From positions 1-64,000 of the forward strand of contig JAOPHQ010002008.1 of NCBI GenBank assembly GCA_030340625.1: a stretch of 64,000 nucleotides of DNA. Direction: 5' to 3'. Origin of the DNA: Merluccius polli (lineage: Eukaryota > Chordata > Actinopteri > Gadiformes > Merlucciidae). Positions 11,077-34,293 of this stretch are shown here, piece by piece (the stretch's first letter is position 1; each line of letters starts with the position of its first letter). The position numbers and the translations under genes are program-made. A model generated the notes under the pieces. It worked only from the letters and a program-made list of their open reading frames with translations, searched no databases and was not told the DNA's origin.

Positions 11077-14000
11077 CAGTGGCGCTTTAACGCAGGGGCT
11101 TGCACGGGCTGAAGCCCAGGGCCACAGCCAATCAGGGGCCTCGTAATATATATATATATTTTTTCTGAACCGCTAAACCGCTTTCAACTGCAATTACGAG
11201 TTGTTACATACAAGTGACATTAAGACTTTGTAGTGGAGCGAGGCGAAAAAACCCCGCCCACCCCCCTTGTTTTGTATCAAAAATGTAACAAAATTCACCG
11301 TCTCACACGCACATACAGAAAGAAGCAACTTTAGCGAGAGGCTGGATTGAGTGAGTGCAGTTGAGAAAGAGAGCGAGATGAAGCGTTTCCACGTTAGCGG
11401 TGCCCAGAAAAGAAAGAAAAAAAGAAATGATATGGTAATGAAAGAATCATTGCCTAAAGTCACAGACTTTTTCAGCGTGGATGGAAAACATACAGGTGGC
11501 AAACAACCAGAAGGTTCACTCCCCACTAATGATGGTCCTGGAGTGCTCAGTCCGGTAAGGGTCACCAGTCTGTTCATGAACATGAATATGAATATCTTAA
11601 TCATCCTATGTATTTAATGTAGGCTTATAATTATGTGAAGAGTCAGCTAGTTATACATTATCATATCCGCACCAGTAGCTATCATATCCATCTACCATAG
11701 CTAGGCCAGCTAGCGATGGTCATTGTAGGCTACTGAGTTAGCTGACAGAATTTCATCAGGGACACTATTTTTACGTTTGTGAAGGTGGAGAACAAGGTCA
11801 GTGAGGCAGCAAGAGAAGATCACACGAACTGTGCTGAGGGAGAGGAGAGTGTCAGGTTCTTAAATGAACCTGTGAGGAGGAGGGACGACAGGCCAGACGA
11901 GGGAGGACTAACTGTGGGTGGAGCAGAGGTGCCGGAACAGGCTTTACCACCAGATACACTGGAACGACGAATCGCGATAACAGACCCCTATAGTACCGAC
12001 CCTGGTGTGTGGGGTGATTGCTTAAATGAACAGGTGCGGTCTTACTGGGCCAAATTTGGGCCCGAAACCTGTCAAAATATTGACGGTGGCTTTTCCGCAT
12101 CTGAACGTCAATACAAACAGCAGAGGAGATTCCTTTCTCAAGTTCATTTCCAACGGCAGCTTGTTAATGGAGAGTGTGTTACCCGAGAGTGGCTATGCTA
12201 CTCGCCCTCTCGGGGTAATGTTTTTTGTTTTGCCTGTAAGCTTTTTGGTCATAACCATAAATCCGCATTTGCTACCAATGGGTTTTGTGATTGGAAGCAC
12301 GCTGGTAAAGTGCTGGCAGAACAGGAAAACAGTGTCCCCCACAGACAAGCCATGGTCGCGTACATTAGTCATCGGACTCTGGGGTGGTGGACACTGAGCT
12401 TCGAAAACAGTTCAATGCCGAGTGTGAGTACTGGAGGCAGGTACTTCAAAGAGTTGTTGCTGTAATTAAGCATTTAACAGAGCGTGGGCTTCCCCTGAGG
12501 GGACACACACACGTATTTGGAGATGTAAGGAATGGAAACTATTTAGGCAGTATGGAGCTTGTCAGCCAATTCGACCCATTCCTCAAAGCCCATATAGAGA
12601 GATTTGGGAATGCCGGCAGGGGAAATCCGTCATATTGTCTTTAGGTGTGTGCGAAGAATTCATTGAGTTAATGGGAGAGAAAGTCCTCGCTGAAGTTGTC
12701 AGCCGAGTAAAACTTGCTAAATATTTCTCAATCAGTGTGGACTCCACTCCGGATGTGACCCACATAGACCAGCTTACGTTCATCCTGCGCTATGTGTCAC
12801 CGGAGGGTGAAATAGAGGAGCGTTTCTTGAAATTTCTCCCCATAACGTCTCACACGGGAGAAGCCCTTTTTAACTCTGTGTTAAAAGTGTTGAGGGAGAT
12901 GGACATCGACATAAGCAATTGTCGCGGGCAGTGCTACGATAATGCAAGCAATATGTCAGGTACATACAAAGGTCTACAGTCACGTATCAAGGCGATAAAT
13001 CCACTGGCGGAGTGGATACCCTGCGCCGCTCACACATTGAATTTGGTTGGCAATAACAGTGCAAATTGTTGCAAAGAGACAGATAATTTTTTTTATTTGG
13101 TTCAGGCCCTCTTTAACTTTTCCTCAAAGTCACCCTCCCGCTGGCAAGTTGTTACTGCGGGATTGCATGAAAACGAGAATAGCCGCATCCAAACATTGAA
13201 AACACTATCCGATACAAGGTGGTCAGCGCACGCAGACGCCACCAAAGCCCTATGTTTGAATTATGAGGCGGTTCAGAAATCCTTACGAGTCATAGCTGAC
13301 GATGAACATCAGACCCTAAGTACACGAAATGAGGCCAAATCACTGTGTAAAAATATGGACAAATTAGAAAATGCGGTGCTTTGCAACATGTGGAACGATA
13401 TCCTTCAGCGCTTTAACAGGGTGAGCGTAGCACTACAGGCTGTCGATCTGGACCTCTGTAATGCAGTATGCTTGGTCCGGTCATTGAAGCAGTATATTTC
13501 TGGGTTGAGGGACCAGTTTGACCGATTTGAGATGGCAGGCTCCAATATGTCCCCAACAGTATCCGATGTTTATAAAGCCGATAAACAACGGATGAAAATA
13601 CGCAAAAGGCAAGCTGATGACTCCTCTGAACCAGATTCTCATCTGCCAGGACGACAGAGGTTTTCAGTGAGCGTTTTTAATGTCGTAATTGACAGGCTGG
13701 TGGCAGAGCTAGACAGGCGCTACCAGTCATACAACAGCACTTTGCAAAGCTTTGGCTTCTTAAACAATTTGCTGACAACAATGTGTTCTGAGGAGCTCCG
13801 CTTATCAGCATCTAGATTGCAAAAAAAATATGATGTGGACCTGGAGGCTGACTTTGTGGAAGAAATTATTCAGTTTCGTGAATTTGTAGTAGGTCTAGGC
13901 GTACAACAGGATGTGAACACATCGCCATCGGCTGGTGATCTCCTCAAACTGTTGAGGAAAAGGAACATGCATACTGTGTTTCCCAACACGGACATTGCCC

Positions 14001-14795
14001 TTCGCCTTTTCCTTACCCTACCCGTCACTAACGCAAGTGGAGAGCGATCTTTCTCCAAGCTATCCCTCATAAAAAACAGATTACGGTCAACTATGCAGCA
14101 AGACAGGCTGAGCCATCTCACCATCATGTCCATCGAATATGACATTCTTCGGGCTCTTGACTTTAATGTCACAATAAAAGAGTTTGCCGTTAGAAAGGCC
14201 AGGAGAAAACACTTCTGATCAAGTGCTTAACATAGGCTAAACATTTATTTTATTGTTTAGTTAGTAGGCTATAGGCTCAGTTAAGTTGACCGAAAAAAAA
14301 GTTCCCAGTTTTCAATTTTTGAAATGTTTTGAGTTATTTTGATTTGCTGTGATGTAATAGCCTATATGTATTCTGCTTCATTAAATGGCAAGACAGCCGA
14401 AGTTCACACATTGTTTTTTTGTATTTATTGGGGGTGGAGGGCAGGCGCGTTGTTAGACCTGGGCATTCGGATCTCTCGGAATAGCCACGGATCTCTGAGA
14501 CGTCAAAAAAAAAAAGTCTTACTTTAAATACTCATATAGGCCTGCCCCGACGTGAGTTGGACATGGCGACTGGTCTTTCTTTTCCTTCTCAAACTACGTT
14601 AGAATTGCATATTCATACGTCTGATTTTCAAAATTTCCCGGGGGAGAAACCCCCGAACCCCCGTCTTAATAGGACTCTCAGCACTGGGCTACAGCTCAGA
14701 ATGTTTTCAATTGCTAGCAACGCTCCTGGTGGGGGGGGGGGGGCCTCAACATTTTTTTTTAGCCCAGGGCCTCGGGTGGTGTTAAAGCACCCCTG
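11077..14795 (+). mobile_element. ZMYM/DUF4371-type hAT transposon, 3.7 kb
   Basis: The left end CAGTGGCGCTTTAAC and the right end in reverse, CAGGGGTGCTTTAAC, are hAT-type terminal repeats. Flanking 8-bp target duplications are CTCGTATC (11069-11076) and CTCGTCTC (14796-14803), one mismatch. The interior holds a transposase gene (11378-14218) broken by two frameshifts, then a G run (14731-14741). Element ends, target-site length and protein family all agree. Confidence 0.9.
11378..14218 (+). pseudogene. hAT (ZMYM1-like) transposase, broken by two frameshifts
   Basis: Exon 1 (11378-11554) encodes MKRFHVSGAQKRKKKRND and ends in GTAAGG; the second exon is likely to start at 11785. Reading continues with a TTF-type finger region (WLCYSPSRGNVFCFACKLFG), then shifts by -1 near 12366-12374 and again near 12630-12636. 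The long final frame (from 12635) has the DUF4371/RNase H-like core (SISVDSTPDVTHIDQLTF, CYDNASNMSG, WIPCAAHTLNLVG) and the C-terminal hAT dimerisation motif (LPVTNASGERSFSKLSLIKN). Related proteins are often annotated as 'zinc finger MYM-type protein 1-like'. As it stands it cannot make a full transposase. Confidence 0.88.
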
Positions 14796-15639
14796 CTCGT
14801 CTCCAGCAACACCTGGCACTGACAGCAACTGCCAGCAAGAGGAAAGGACCAGAGTCCAGTGACGGAAAACTAGAAGAAACCACTGAAGTTTCTCAGAAGG
14901 GTATTGACCATGCAGTGGATGGACTTCATTGTCCAGGGTTTGCACCCTTTTGGAGTAGTGGAACAGTCCGGATTTAAAAGCCTGGTGCTGAAATCCTGTG
15001 TTAGGAACAGTATTGTAAGGTGGTGTGTTTAATGCCTCTTTTTCAGGTAGAAAATGTTGACTTGTATGTGTTTACTGCAAGTACAGTGGTTTTGCAGTAG
15101 ATGACTGTTGCAGTTCAATAAAACCTTTTTAAAGGTACAATCAGTCTTTGGCGTTATTTTTGCTTAATGGCATTTCACTCTGCAGGTCACCCTAATTCTG
15201 AGACAGAATCATAAGTCCAAGTGTGAACTGTCACAGAGGTGAAACACAATGAGGACAATAACCTTTCAAATAATTGATGAGATTGTTTGCTACAATATCA
15301 CTGGCATCATCTGCAGCATTCTTATTTAAAATGGCACAACCTATACTATTTTTGCATTCACAAAATATACATAGGCTACAGTAGGCACACTAAATGCCAT
15401 ATTATACACCGTTGCATTAGGGAGTACATTCGACAAGTACTTTTACTTTTAATACTTTAAGTACATTTTAAAGCAAGCACTTTCTTACTTTTACTCAAGT
15501 AGAAAGGTTAATGTGCTACTTCAACCTTTATTAGAGTATAGTATTTATTTGTACTTTTACTTAAGTACATTGTTTGAGTACTTTACCACTGCAAACATCA
15601 CAAAGGTCACAAGGCATGGTAGAAAGAGCTAATATGGTT

Positions 15640-16430
15640 CAATAAAAGCGAAGACTTGTGACCACACCAGTCTAAACTGGATAGAGGCACTTCCCCCCAC
15701 TGATGCGAATGAGAAGCCAGTGTTACCGCATGACACATTTGACACCACACCTGATGCCAACATACCTCAGGAGTCCGCACAAAGGAACATCCCTAGAGCA
15801 GTGTCAGCATAAACTAATCAACTTTGCAAAGCATCTCTCTGCTCTCCATCTGGCCATCTTCCGGCAGGTCTGAGAAGCTGTGACCCCCATACCAGAACGA
15901 CAAAACCTGAACGTGGTGGACCGGGTGTCGAAGATAAGTGTAACACCACTGATCCTGAGGCTAAGCGCGAGGAACGTCAATGGGCCCAATTAGCCATAGA
16001 CCCACACCCGTCAGAGCACGAATGTGATTTTTTTCTGTGTCACCAAAACGGCACAAACGCAAAAGAAAACTTTTGAACTCCAACATGTTATCATTGATAA
16101 TCAATACCATCTCCCACTGTCCGCAATCATTGACAGTGGTAAATGGAGTGGATGGATGACATGTTTGGGAAATGGGGATCATGGTTTGCCAAATCAGGAA
16201 TGGTTTTCTTGCTCTTTTAATAATAATGAATTTTATTGCTTGTTGTGTAGCCCCAATAGTAAAATTACTTATTCAGAAAGCCATAAGGATGTATCAAATT
16301 ATGGCACTGATGGCTATCATAGAGGAACTACATGAATTAACCTCTACTTTCGATTCCTCATTCCAGGACCCAACTGCCCCAGAGTGGATGACTATTATAT
16401 CTACTATGTTTGATGTCTAACAGGAAAAAT
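15640..16430 (+). pseudogene. Possible endogenous retrovirus remnant (Env TM-like C-terminus)
   Basis: From about 16140 to the stop near 16420 one frame, after a short break, gives a Trp-rich juxtamembrane piece, a strongly hydrophobic segment with a Cys pair, and a short cytoplasmic tail, the layout of a retroviral transmembrane Env C-terminus. The upstream part (15640-16080) has stops in all frames and is unassigned. No LTR, pol or gag is recognisable next to it. This is a weak, layout-based call. It lies about 0.5 kb upstream of the DDC copy 1 promoter. Confidence 0.35.
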
Positions 16431-16924
16431 ATGAAGCCACCAGACTTATTCTTCATAAAAACTCCTACTCCATCTTAGGGGTCTTGATGAAAAGAAAATA
16501 CCTGACATTGTTAAAAAATTAGAGGAATACTAGAATAGTTTTTGGTCTAATGTCTATTTACCTCGGACAAGCACATGTTTGTTTACTAACCTTTAAGGAA
16601 CCAGACACCTGCACACACCTGTGCTTACACACACCTGTGTTCATTCATACTCAAATGTCAAAGACAAAGACAAATAGAGTTTATATCTGTCAAAAGGAGT
16701 GAACTTGTGGAAAAGTTGTGACAAGTAATTAAGAACAGGTAGTTCACTACACACACAACAAATATAAAACTGAGGTATGATCATTATTATGTATGAAAAG
16801 TTTAACTTTTGCTTCTGTTTTTCTTTGCCTTTGTATAGCCTAGTATTGAAGGGGTTGCCTATGAGAGTAGGCCTATGATATGTAAACAGTATAATAAGCT
16901 GAAGCTCTCCGTTGACTGGAGGGC

Positions 16925-17130
16925 GGAGTTAAAGCTGCTGCTCCTGATAAAAGGAGCCTGTGTTTCTCTTGTTTAGCATATCATCTATCCGAGAGGAAGA
17001 TGTTCCAGACGCTCAACAATATTAGCTATATCAAAATATGACACACTACATTTTTTATTTTTAAATTTTTTTTATTAAGCCAACACTACCAAACCACTCA
17101 TTTAAAAACTGTGTGCTACCTCCAGAGTTA
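16925..17130 (+). promoter_or_regulatory. ddc: Core promoter and 5' UTR of DDC copy 1
   Basis: The block GCTGCTCCTGATAAAA (16937-16952), followed by TGTTTCTCTTG, recurs almost unchanged upstream of copy 2 (43948-43963). The TATA-like GATAAAA predicts a start near 16975-16985 and a noncoding first exon. The acceptor before the ATG is at 17124-17125 (GTGCTACCTCCAG, then AGTTACC ATG), identical in both copies. In copy 1 the position matching the copy 2 donor has no clear GT, so the first intron here may be spliced from elsewhere or retained. Promoter function is inferred from conservation between copies. Confidence 0.6.
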
Positions 17131-17132
17131 CC

Positions 17133-29558
<12,426 letters not shown>

Positions 29559-29700
29559 GGAATGTTTTTTGTGGGGTGCCCTATCATCTAGTGGCTCTTC
29601 TTTTTGTCTTTGTGTGTTTAACAGTTTGTTGTTCCCAATTTTGTGAAATAAGTTTGTTTAATCACAATCGCAATCACAATTCTAGTATGTTACATTCCTA

Positions 29701-29706
29701 AATAAA
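29701..29706 (+). terminator. ddc: Poly(A) signal of DDC copy 1
   Basis: AATAAA 143 bases after the stop codon, the first canonical hexamer downstream of copy 1. Confidence 0.6.
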
Positions 29707-29759
29707 TATAGTTGAAGAAACCATGCTTTAGTTCTGCTCTGTATTGTATGTACTTCTTG

Positions 29760-31660
29760 TGCTCCCTATTGTCAAATGTTGTTATGCTGTATCTGACATC
29801 TGTATGTCATGCTTTAAATCCTACAGCAGGGGGCAGCCTAAAGAGTGAAACCAAACCGTTAAACTAAAGTGTATTGTTATCAAAAGTAGCCTAATGCATA
29901 AAGAAAAATCCAGTTAGCCAAGACATTACCAGTGATGGGGACATAGGAAGTTGTTAAAAGTATATTGATTATCTTCACACAAGATCTATTGTATTTTTAT
30001 GTTTTCAATATGATTTCATATAGTGATTCATTCAATTAAATATTTGTCTTTCATTTTAATCTTTCTGCATAGTCTCTTTGTTGTTTGAGCTCCTCTTTTA
30101 ACAAAGTCAATGCCGCTTGCGCAGATGCTTGCACACCATGATCCCGCGGTCAAACGCGCGAGTAACGCAAGGCGAACATTCGCTTCGCATTTGGTCTGAT
30201 TGGTTGTGGTTGTTCTCGCTCCTTTAAGAGGAAGCTTTTCTGTTTGGCTCTTGTGAGCTGACACTGTCTGCCTTGTCCAATGGGTGTTCATGGATAAACC
30301 CCTCCCAGGGTTCAGCGTTTGGTTTCCATGGATACTATCTACAGTACCATGCAGTGGTGTCTCTTGGTAGGTTTATGAGGTAACCCTCAGTCTGTTCTAT
30401 GTCCACCTGTCAAGTAACCTCTGGTTTCACAAAATCATGTCCATAATATATGGTTATAAAATAGCACCCTTCAATGGCCTAGCTGAGATTTTAATGTTGG
30501 CTATAGGGACAATATATGCCACACTAGAAATAGCATGGGGAGTTGAAAGGGGGACTGGGTGCTTGAGCAGGTGCTGTTTTTGCGTGGTCCTAGTGCTTGC
30601 AGTGGATCCTGCCTTCTGAAAAAGTGTGTGTGTGTGTGTGTGTGGGGGGGGGGGGGGCATGTCCCCTGTGTCCCCCCGTCAATTACACCCCTGTGCAGGA
30701 TATATTTAAATGGTCCATTGATCCGATTGGGATCCGAAGACGACGATAACGTATGTTTAATGTCTGTTGTGAGCCAACTTGTTCCTTATAAATTAGGCTT
30801 TTTAGCTTCTTGAAAGCAGCACAACCCAAACGATACAATGTAAATTAGTTGGTCTTCCCTTCTTTTGGTGGCGATTGGCTATTGATGCGAATTGAGTCAC
30901 TTTTCCAAAGGCCGTGAATGCGTAGCCTACTGTGCGCGCTCCAGGGGTGCATTTACGGTAAGCAACTTCATGACGTCGAGAGGGACGACTCTGACTCAGG
31001 AGACGAGTCCATCAGCCTTGGCTTTGAGGACGACAGTGAAGACGAGCGATGAGCTATTTGTCCTCCGGGCCGGCTGCAAAGCCGGTGTCCGCAAGGCTGC
31101 CAGTGTGACGCAGGGTGACCAAGCCACCCCTCCCGCCACTCAGGGGGCCAAAAAGAAGCAACACACCACCTGGTGTGCTGCTCCCAGGGGCGGACGGCTG
31201 GGCTCAGCCATACGCCTGCTTCGCCCCTCCCTAAAGGACGTCCTGTTCCTAAAAAAGTTCAAGAGGGCTTGTTCCAGGCCCTGCAAAAGGTGTGCAGGGG
31301 CCAATGTTGCACGCCTTTTGCAGGTATAACATTGTATAACAATACAATGAGAATACAATACAGTGAAAATAAATGTTAATATAAGGAAAAGATAGTCTTA
31401 GAAATGAGAGACATGGTAGAACAGAGATATCAGTGTATAGTAAAGTAGAAAAGGGTGGATGATATTTTATTTTGTTTTTATTGATTTATTTATATAAATG
31501 TGCATCCAGGCCCTGGACCACATGTTTTATCCCAAATAACGCCACAAGGGGGAGCCATAACCCCGCTTGTTGTGCAGCGGGCCAGCCTGCCCCAGCTGAG
31601 GGGCTCCGCCTGTACAGCCCCCTGTTCAGCCTGAGACCACCTCCAGGTCCGCGGTTTCAG
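29760..31660. other. Intergenic region after DDC copy 1, no recognised gene
   Basis: 29935-30060 resembles the 3' flank of copy 2 (62276-62395), marking the end of the duplicated unit. At 30610-30690 a (GT)n-poly(G) run and CCGTCAATTACACCCCTG look like a hAT right end. Between 30890 and 31330 there is GC-richer sequence with broken coding-like frames (acidic DDSDSGDESISLGFEDDSED, then Lys/Arg-rich), and 31500-31660 is similar. I cannot assign these; they may be pieces of a retroelement gag. Confidence 0.5.
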
Positions 31661-31669
31661 GCCTGATAC

Positions 31670-32646
31670 CAGGGGCGAGGCTAGCCCATTTTTAGGGGTG
31701 CTGAAGCACCCCTAAAAACAGGCTCAGCACCCCTAAAACTTGGGTAAGAAATGTTATTCTAAAAATTGTGTTTGTCTTTGACAGGGTTAAATAATGTCCA
31801 AAACATACTCCGTAGTTTGTGGTTTAAAATGTATATGTTAAGGACGAAAATGAAAACATCCCCGCTTAGCAAATGGTATCATCCTCTTCTCACCCCTCCT
31901 TCTCTGCACCGCTCCGCAGCCCGACCGTCGTCCAGCGCGACTCACGCAGAGTGAGATCCGTTTAGTTGTAGTGTTGTGAATCAACTAAGTAAGTTGCTCC
32001 AAAGCTGTGTCTCACACTTCTTTCCTTTTACCGAGAGTTGTTCCGATTCCGATACCATATCGGTGAGTGCTGGAGTCCAGGCACCGTTTACCAGTTAGCC
32101 CGGTTAGCTCCGTTAGCGCCATTAGCGCGGCTACAGTCGAACTGGAGCGGTCCATTTATTAAGCAAAAACAGCAGCGCCACAAGTACCTGTGTAGTGCGT
32201 ACGTGTGTCTCTGTTGTTAAAGTTTATCGTTACTTTGAGACTCATTTTAACAATCGGGAGTCATGTCAACATGACGTCATGCGCGTCTTTTCTGGTCCGT
32301 CGTCATGGAAACATGAAGCCCTGCCAGTGGTGCGGCGTTTGGACCAGAGTGAAAACAAACGTGTGTACGAGCTGAAAAACGAAACGACATATCACAGTAT
32401 ACCACCAGTATGTGTGAAAACACTCACTGTGGCTTTTTAAATTAATTGTTATTTATTCATAGATTTATATCTGTTATTTTTCAGTTGTCTGACTATCAAA
32501 CCAGACAATAAAATAAAGTTAAATGTTTTTCTTTTGCTGTATTCATTCATGTTTTACAGAGGATTTAACCTGAACCAGGCTTTGCAACAATAATAATCAC
32601 ATCACATTCATGGGGGCATAGTATATACTAACTCCTAGCGTTACTC

Positions 32647-32706
<60 letters not shown>

Positions 32707-32825
32707 ATAAAGTTATTTTTCAATAGACATATTTTTTGTTTTTGTGTGAAAAAAGGGTGGGTGGTGGCAGTGGGGCTCATTGGGTGATCAGCACCCCTAA
32801 AGCTCTGACCCTAGAATCGCCCCTG
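31670..32825. mobile_element. Non-autonomous hAT element, 1,156 bp, perfect 8-bp duplication
   Basis: Ends CAGGGGCGAGGCTAGCCC and, in reverse, CAGGGGCGATTCTAGGGTC. CCTGATAC flanks it exactly on both sides (31662-31669 and 32826-32833). Interior: an internal hairpin of AGGGGTGCTGAAGCACCCCT near the left end, a (TG)n run (32648-32701) and no transposase. Confidence 0.92.
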
Positions 32826-32842
32826 CCTGATACTGTAATAAA

Positions 32843-33538
32843 CAGGGTTCTAAATTAACACCCGCCAACCCGCCAAATGCGGGTTAAAAATCATTTTGGT
32901 GGGTGTTAATAAAAACTTACTAGCCAGTTTGGCCGGTGATGCATGAGGCAATCATGTCAGTCAGAGCCGCTCTACTGTTCTCGCTCCCTGGGCAGTACTG
33001 ACTACATTTCCCATTAACACTATCGTGATGCTACGTGATGACGAATAAGACGCCCATTGGCTGCGCGCAGGCAGTGCAACCAACCAGCGCGAGTAACCAT
33101 GGAAACAGAAAACACAACGAAGAAAAAGAAAAAGAATGAATGAACGAAGCAGAAACTACTAAAAGAAGGGAGCTAAAGTAAATTAAAAAGTAACGTTAGC
33201 CTAAACGTAAACTAAATGCGGCGGTGGTTGGTTGGACAGACTGGGGGCGAGAAGAGGAAGGAGGCGTGTGTGTCCGAGAGGGCTCTCCTCCGACACATTA
33301 CTCTGAAGCCCCGGTGACGGTCTGGAAGTGCGGATAAAAAAGAAAACAGCGGTAAAAGCTAGCTAGTGTGTCCGAGAGGGTGACTCGTCGGACACATTAC
33401 TCTGAAGCCCCAGTGACGGTCTGGAAGTGCGGATACAAAAGAAAAAAAATCGGCTAGTGGAAATTCTGATTGGCTGGTAACTTTAGAAAGTTACCAGCCA
33501 AATTGGCTGGTAATCAAAAAAGTTAATTTAGAACCCTG
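32843..33538. mobile_element. Non-autonomous hAT element, 696 bp, perfect 8-bp duplication
   Basis: Ends CAGGGTTCTAAATTAAC on both sides in inverted orientation. GTAATAAA occurs at 32835-32842 and 33539-33546. It sits only 17 bp from the preceding hAT. The interior has a duplicated internal word (GTGTCCGAGAGGG...ACTCTGAAGCCCC at 33269-33330 and 33368-33430) and no coding sequence. Confidence 0.92.
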
Positions 33539-33586
33539 GTAATAAAGACTTGTAACCAGGGGTCAGGGAGAAGGTTCCGTATCATA

Positions 33587-34203
33587 GGTCCGACATCCCA
33601 TTAGTCCGACATCCCATTAGTCCGAAAATGAGCCATTGAGGAGAGATCCCATTAGTCCGACATACCATTAGTCCGAAAAAAAGAAGCCCATTGGTCCGAC
33701 ATCCCATTAGTCCGACGATACACATGTAGAGATGCATGGATGAATGGTAAGGAGGCTTATAGTCCTTAATGACCAAAATATTGACGCTACTTGTCAGTGT
33801 TGAGCTGTTCTCGCTCCTCTGTGTGTGAGTGAATGGATCCGCCTTTTGGATGCCATATCCATACGCCCTTTGTAACGCAATTTAATACGGTACATCTACC
33901 TTACCTATACTAGGTTAACCTCAACCTGAACCTAACCCTAACCATAACCAAACCCCTACCCTGGCCTAACCCTAACCGACTCCTAGACCAAACCTAAACA
34001 TAACCATACCCTAACCCTAGCCTAACCCCAACCCTTATCCTAGGCTAATCCTAACCCATCTCTACTGTGTATGGTCGGACTAATGGGACGTCGGACCAAT
34101 GGGCGTCTTTTTTTCGAACTAATGGGATGTCGGACTAATGGGATCCCTATTCAGTGATTCATTTTCGGACTAATGGGATGTCGGACTAATGGGATGTCGG
34201 ACC
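33587..34203. mobile_element. Element with about 130-bp inverted ends made of GTCCGACATCCCATTA repeats and a telomere-like core
   Basis: The left arm (33587-33720) is built of repeated GGTCCGACATCCCATTAGTC words; the right arm (34073-34203) is its reverse complement with the same internal order, including the CGAAAATGA(G/A) and GAAAAAAAGA spacers. The centre (33905-34060) is a degenerate CCTAAC/CCATAACC array resembling telomeric repeat. No ORF of note. Target duplication not determined. Confidence 0.8.
33905..34060. repeat. Degenerate telomere-like CCCTAA array
   Basis: AACCTAACCCTAACCATAACC-type units in about 155 bp, lying inside the inverted-repeat element. Shorter telomere-like tracts are at 22922-22985, 23796-23812 and 41276-41296. 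Confidence 0.75.
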
Positions 34204-34293
34204 AATGGCCCGTCCCCAGGGAGAAAAGGGCTCGCATGTCTTGCGGGAGGACGTCGCCCCTCTGGTAAACAAGGGAGATGTGACCCTTAAGGA

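Larger units (their letters stand above)
10430..15600 (+). mobile_element. Old hAT element remnant, host of the 11077-14795 insertion
   Basis: Both flanks of the inner element carry hAT-like sequence. The left part (10430-10640) is full of GTAACGAAGTAC/TTTACTCCACTACAT words, and the right part (15425-15590) has TTTTACTTAAGTACATTG and ends GTACTTTACCACTG. Immediately after the inner element, 14890-14990 encodes MQWMDFIVQGLHPFGVVEQ, a core motif of ZBED-type hAT transposases, with frame breaks. Hence an older hAT was probably split by a younger one. A second fragment of another hAT family (TAGGGCTGGGTACC) lies at 10766. The outer target duplication is not recognisable. Confidence 0.5.

Noticed and set aside
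33905..34060. True interstitial telomere or chromosome-fusion point
   Set aside because: The array is degenerate and lies symmetrically inside an inverted-repeat element, so it travelled with that element.
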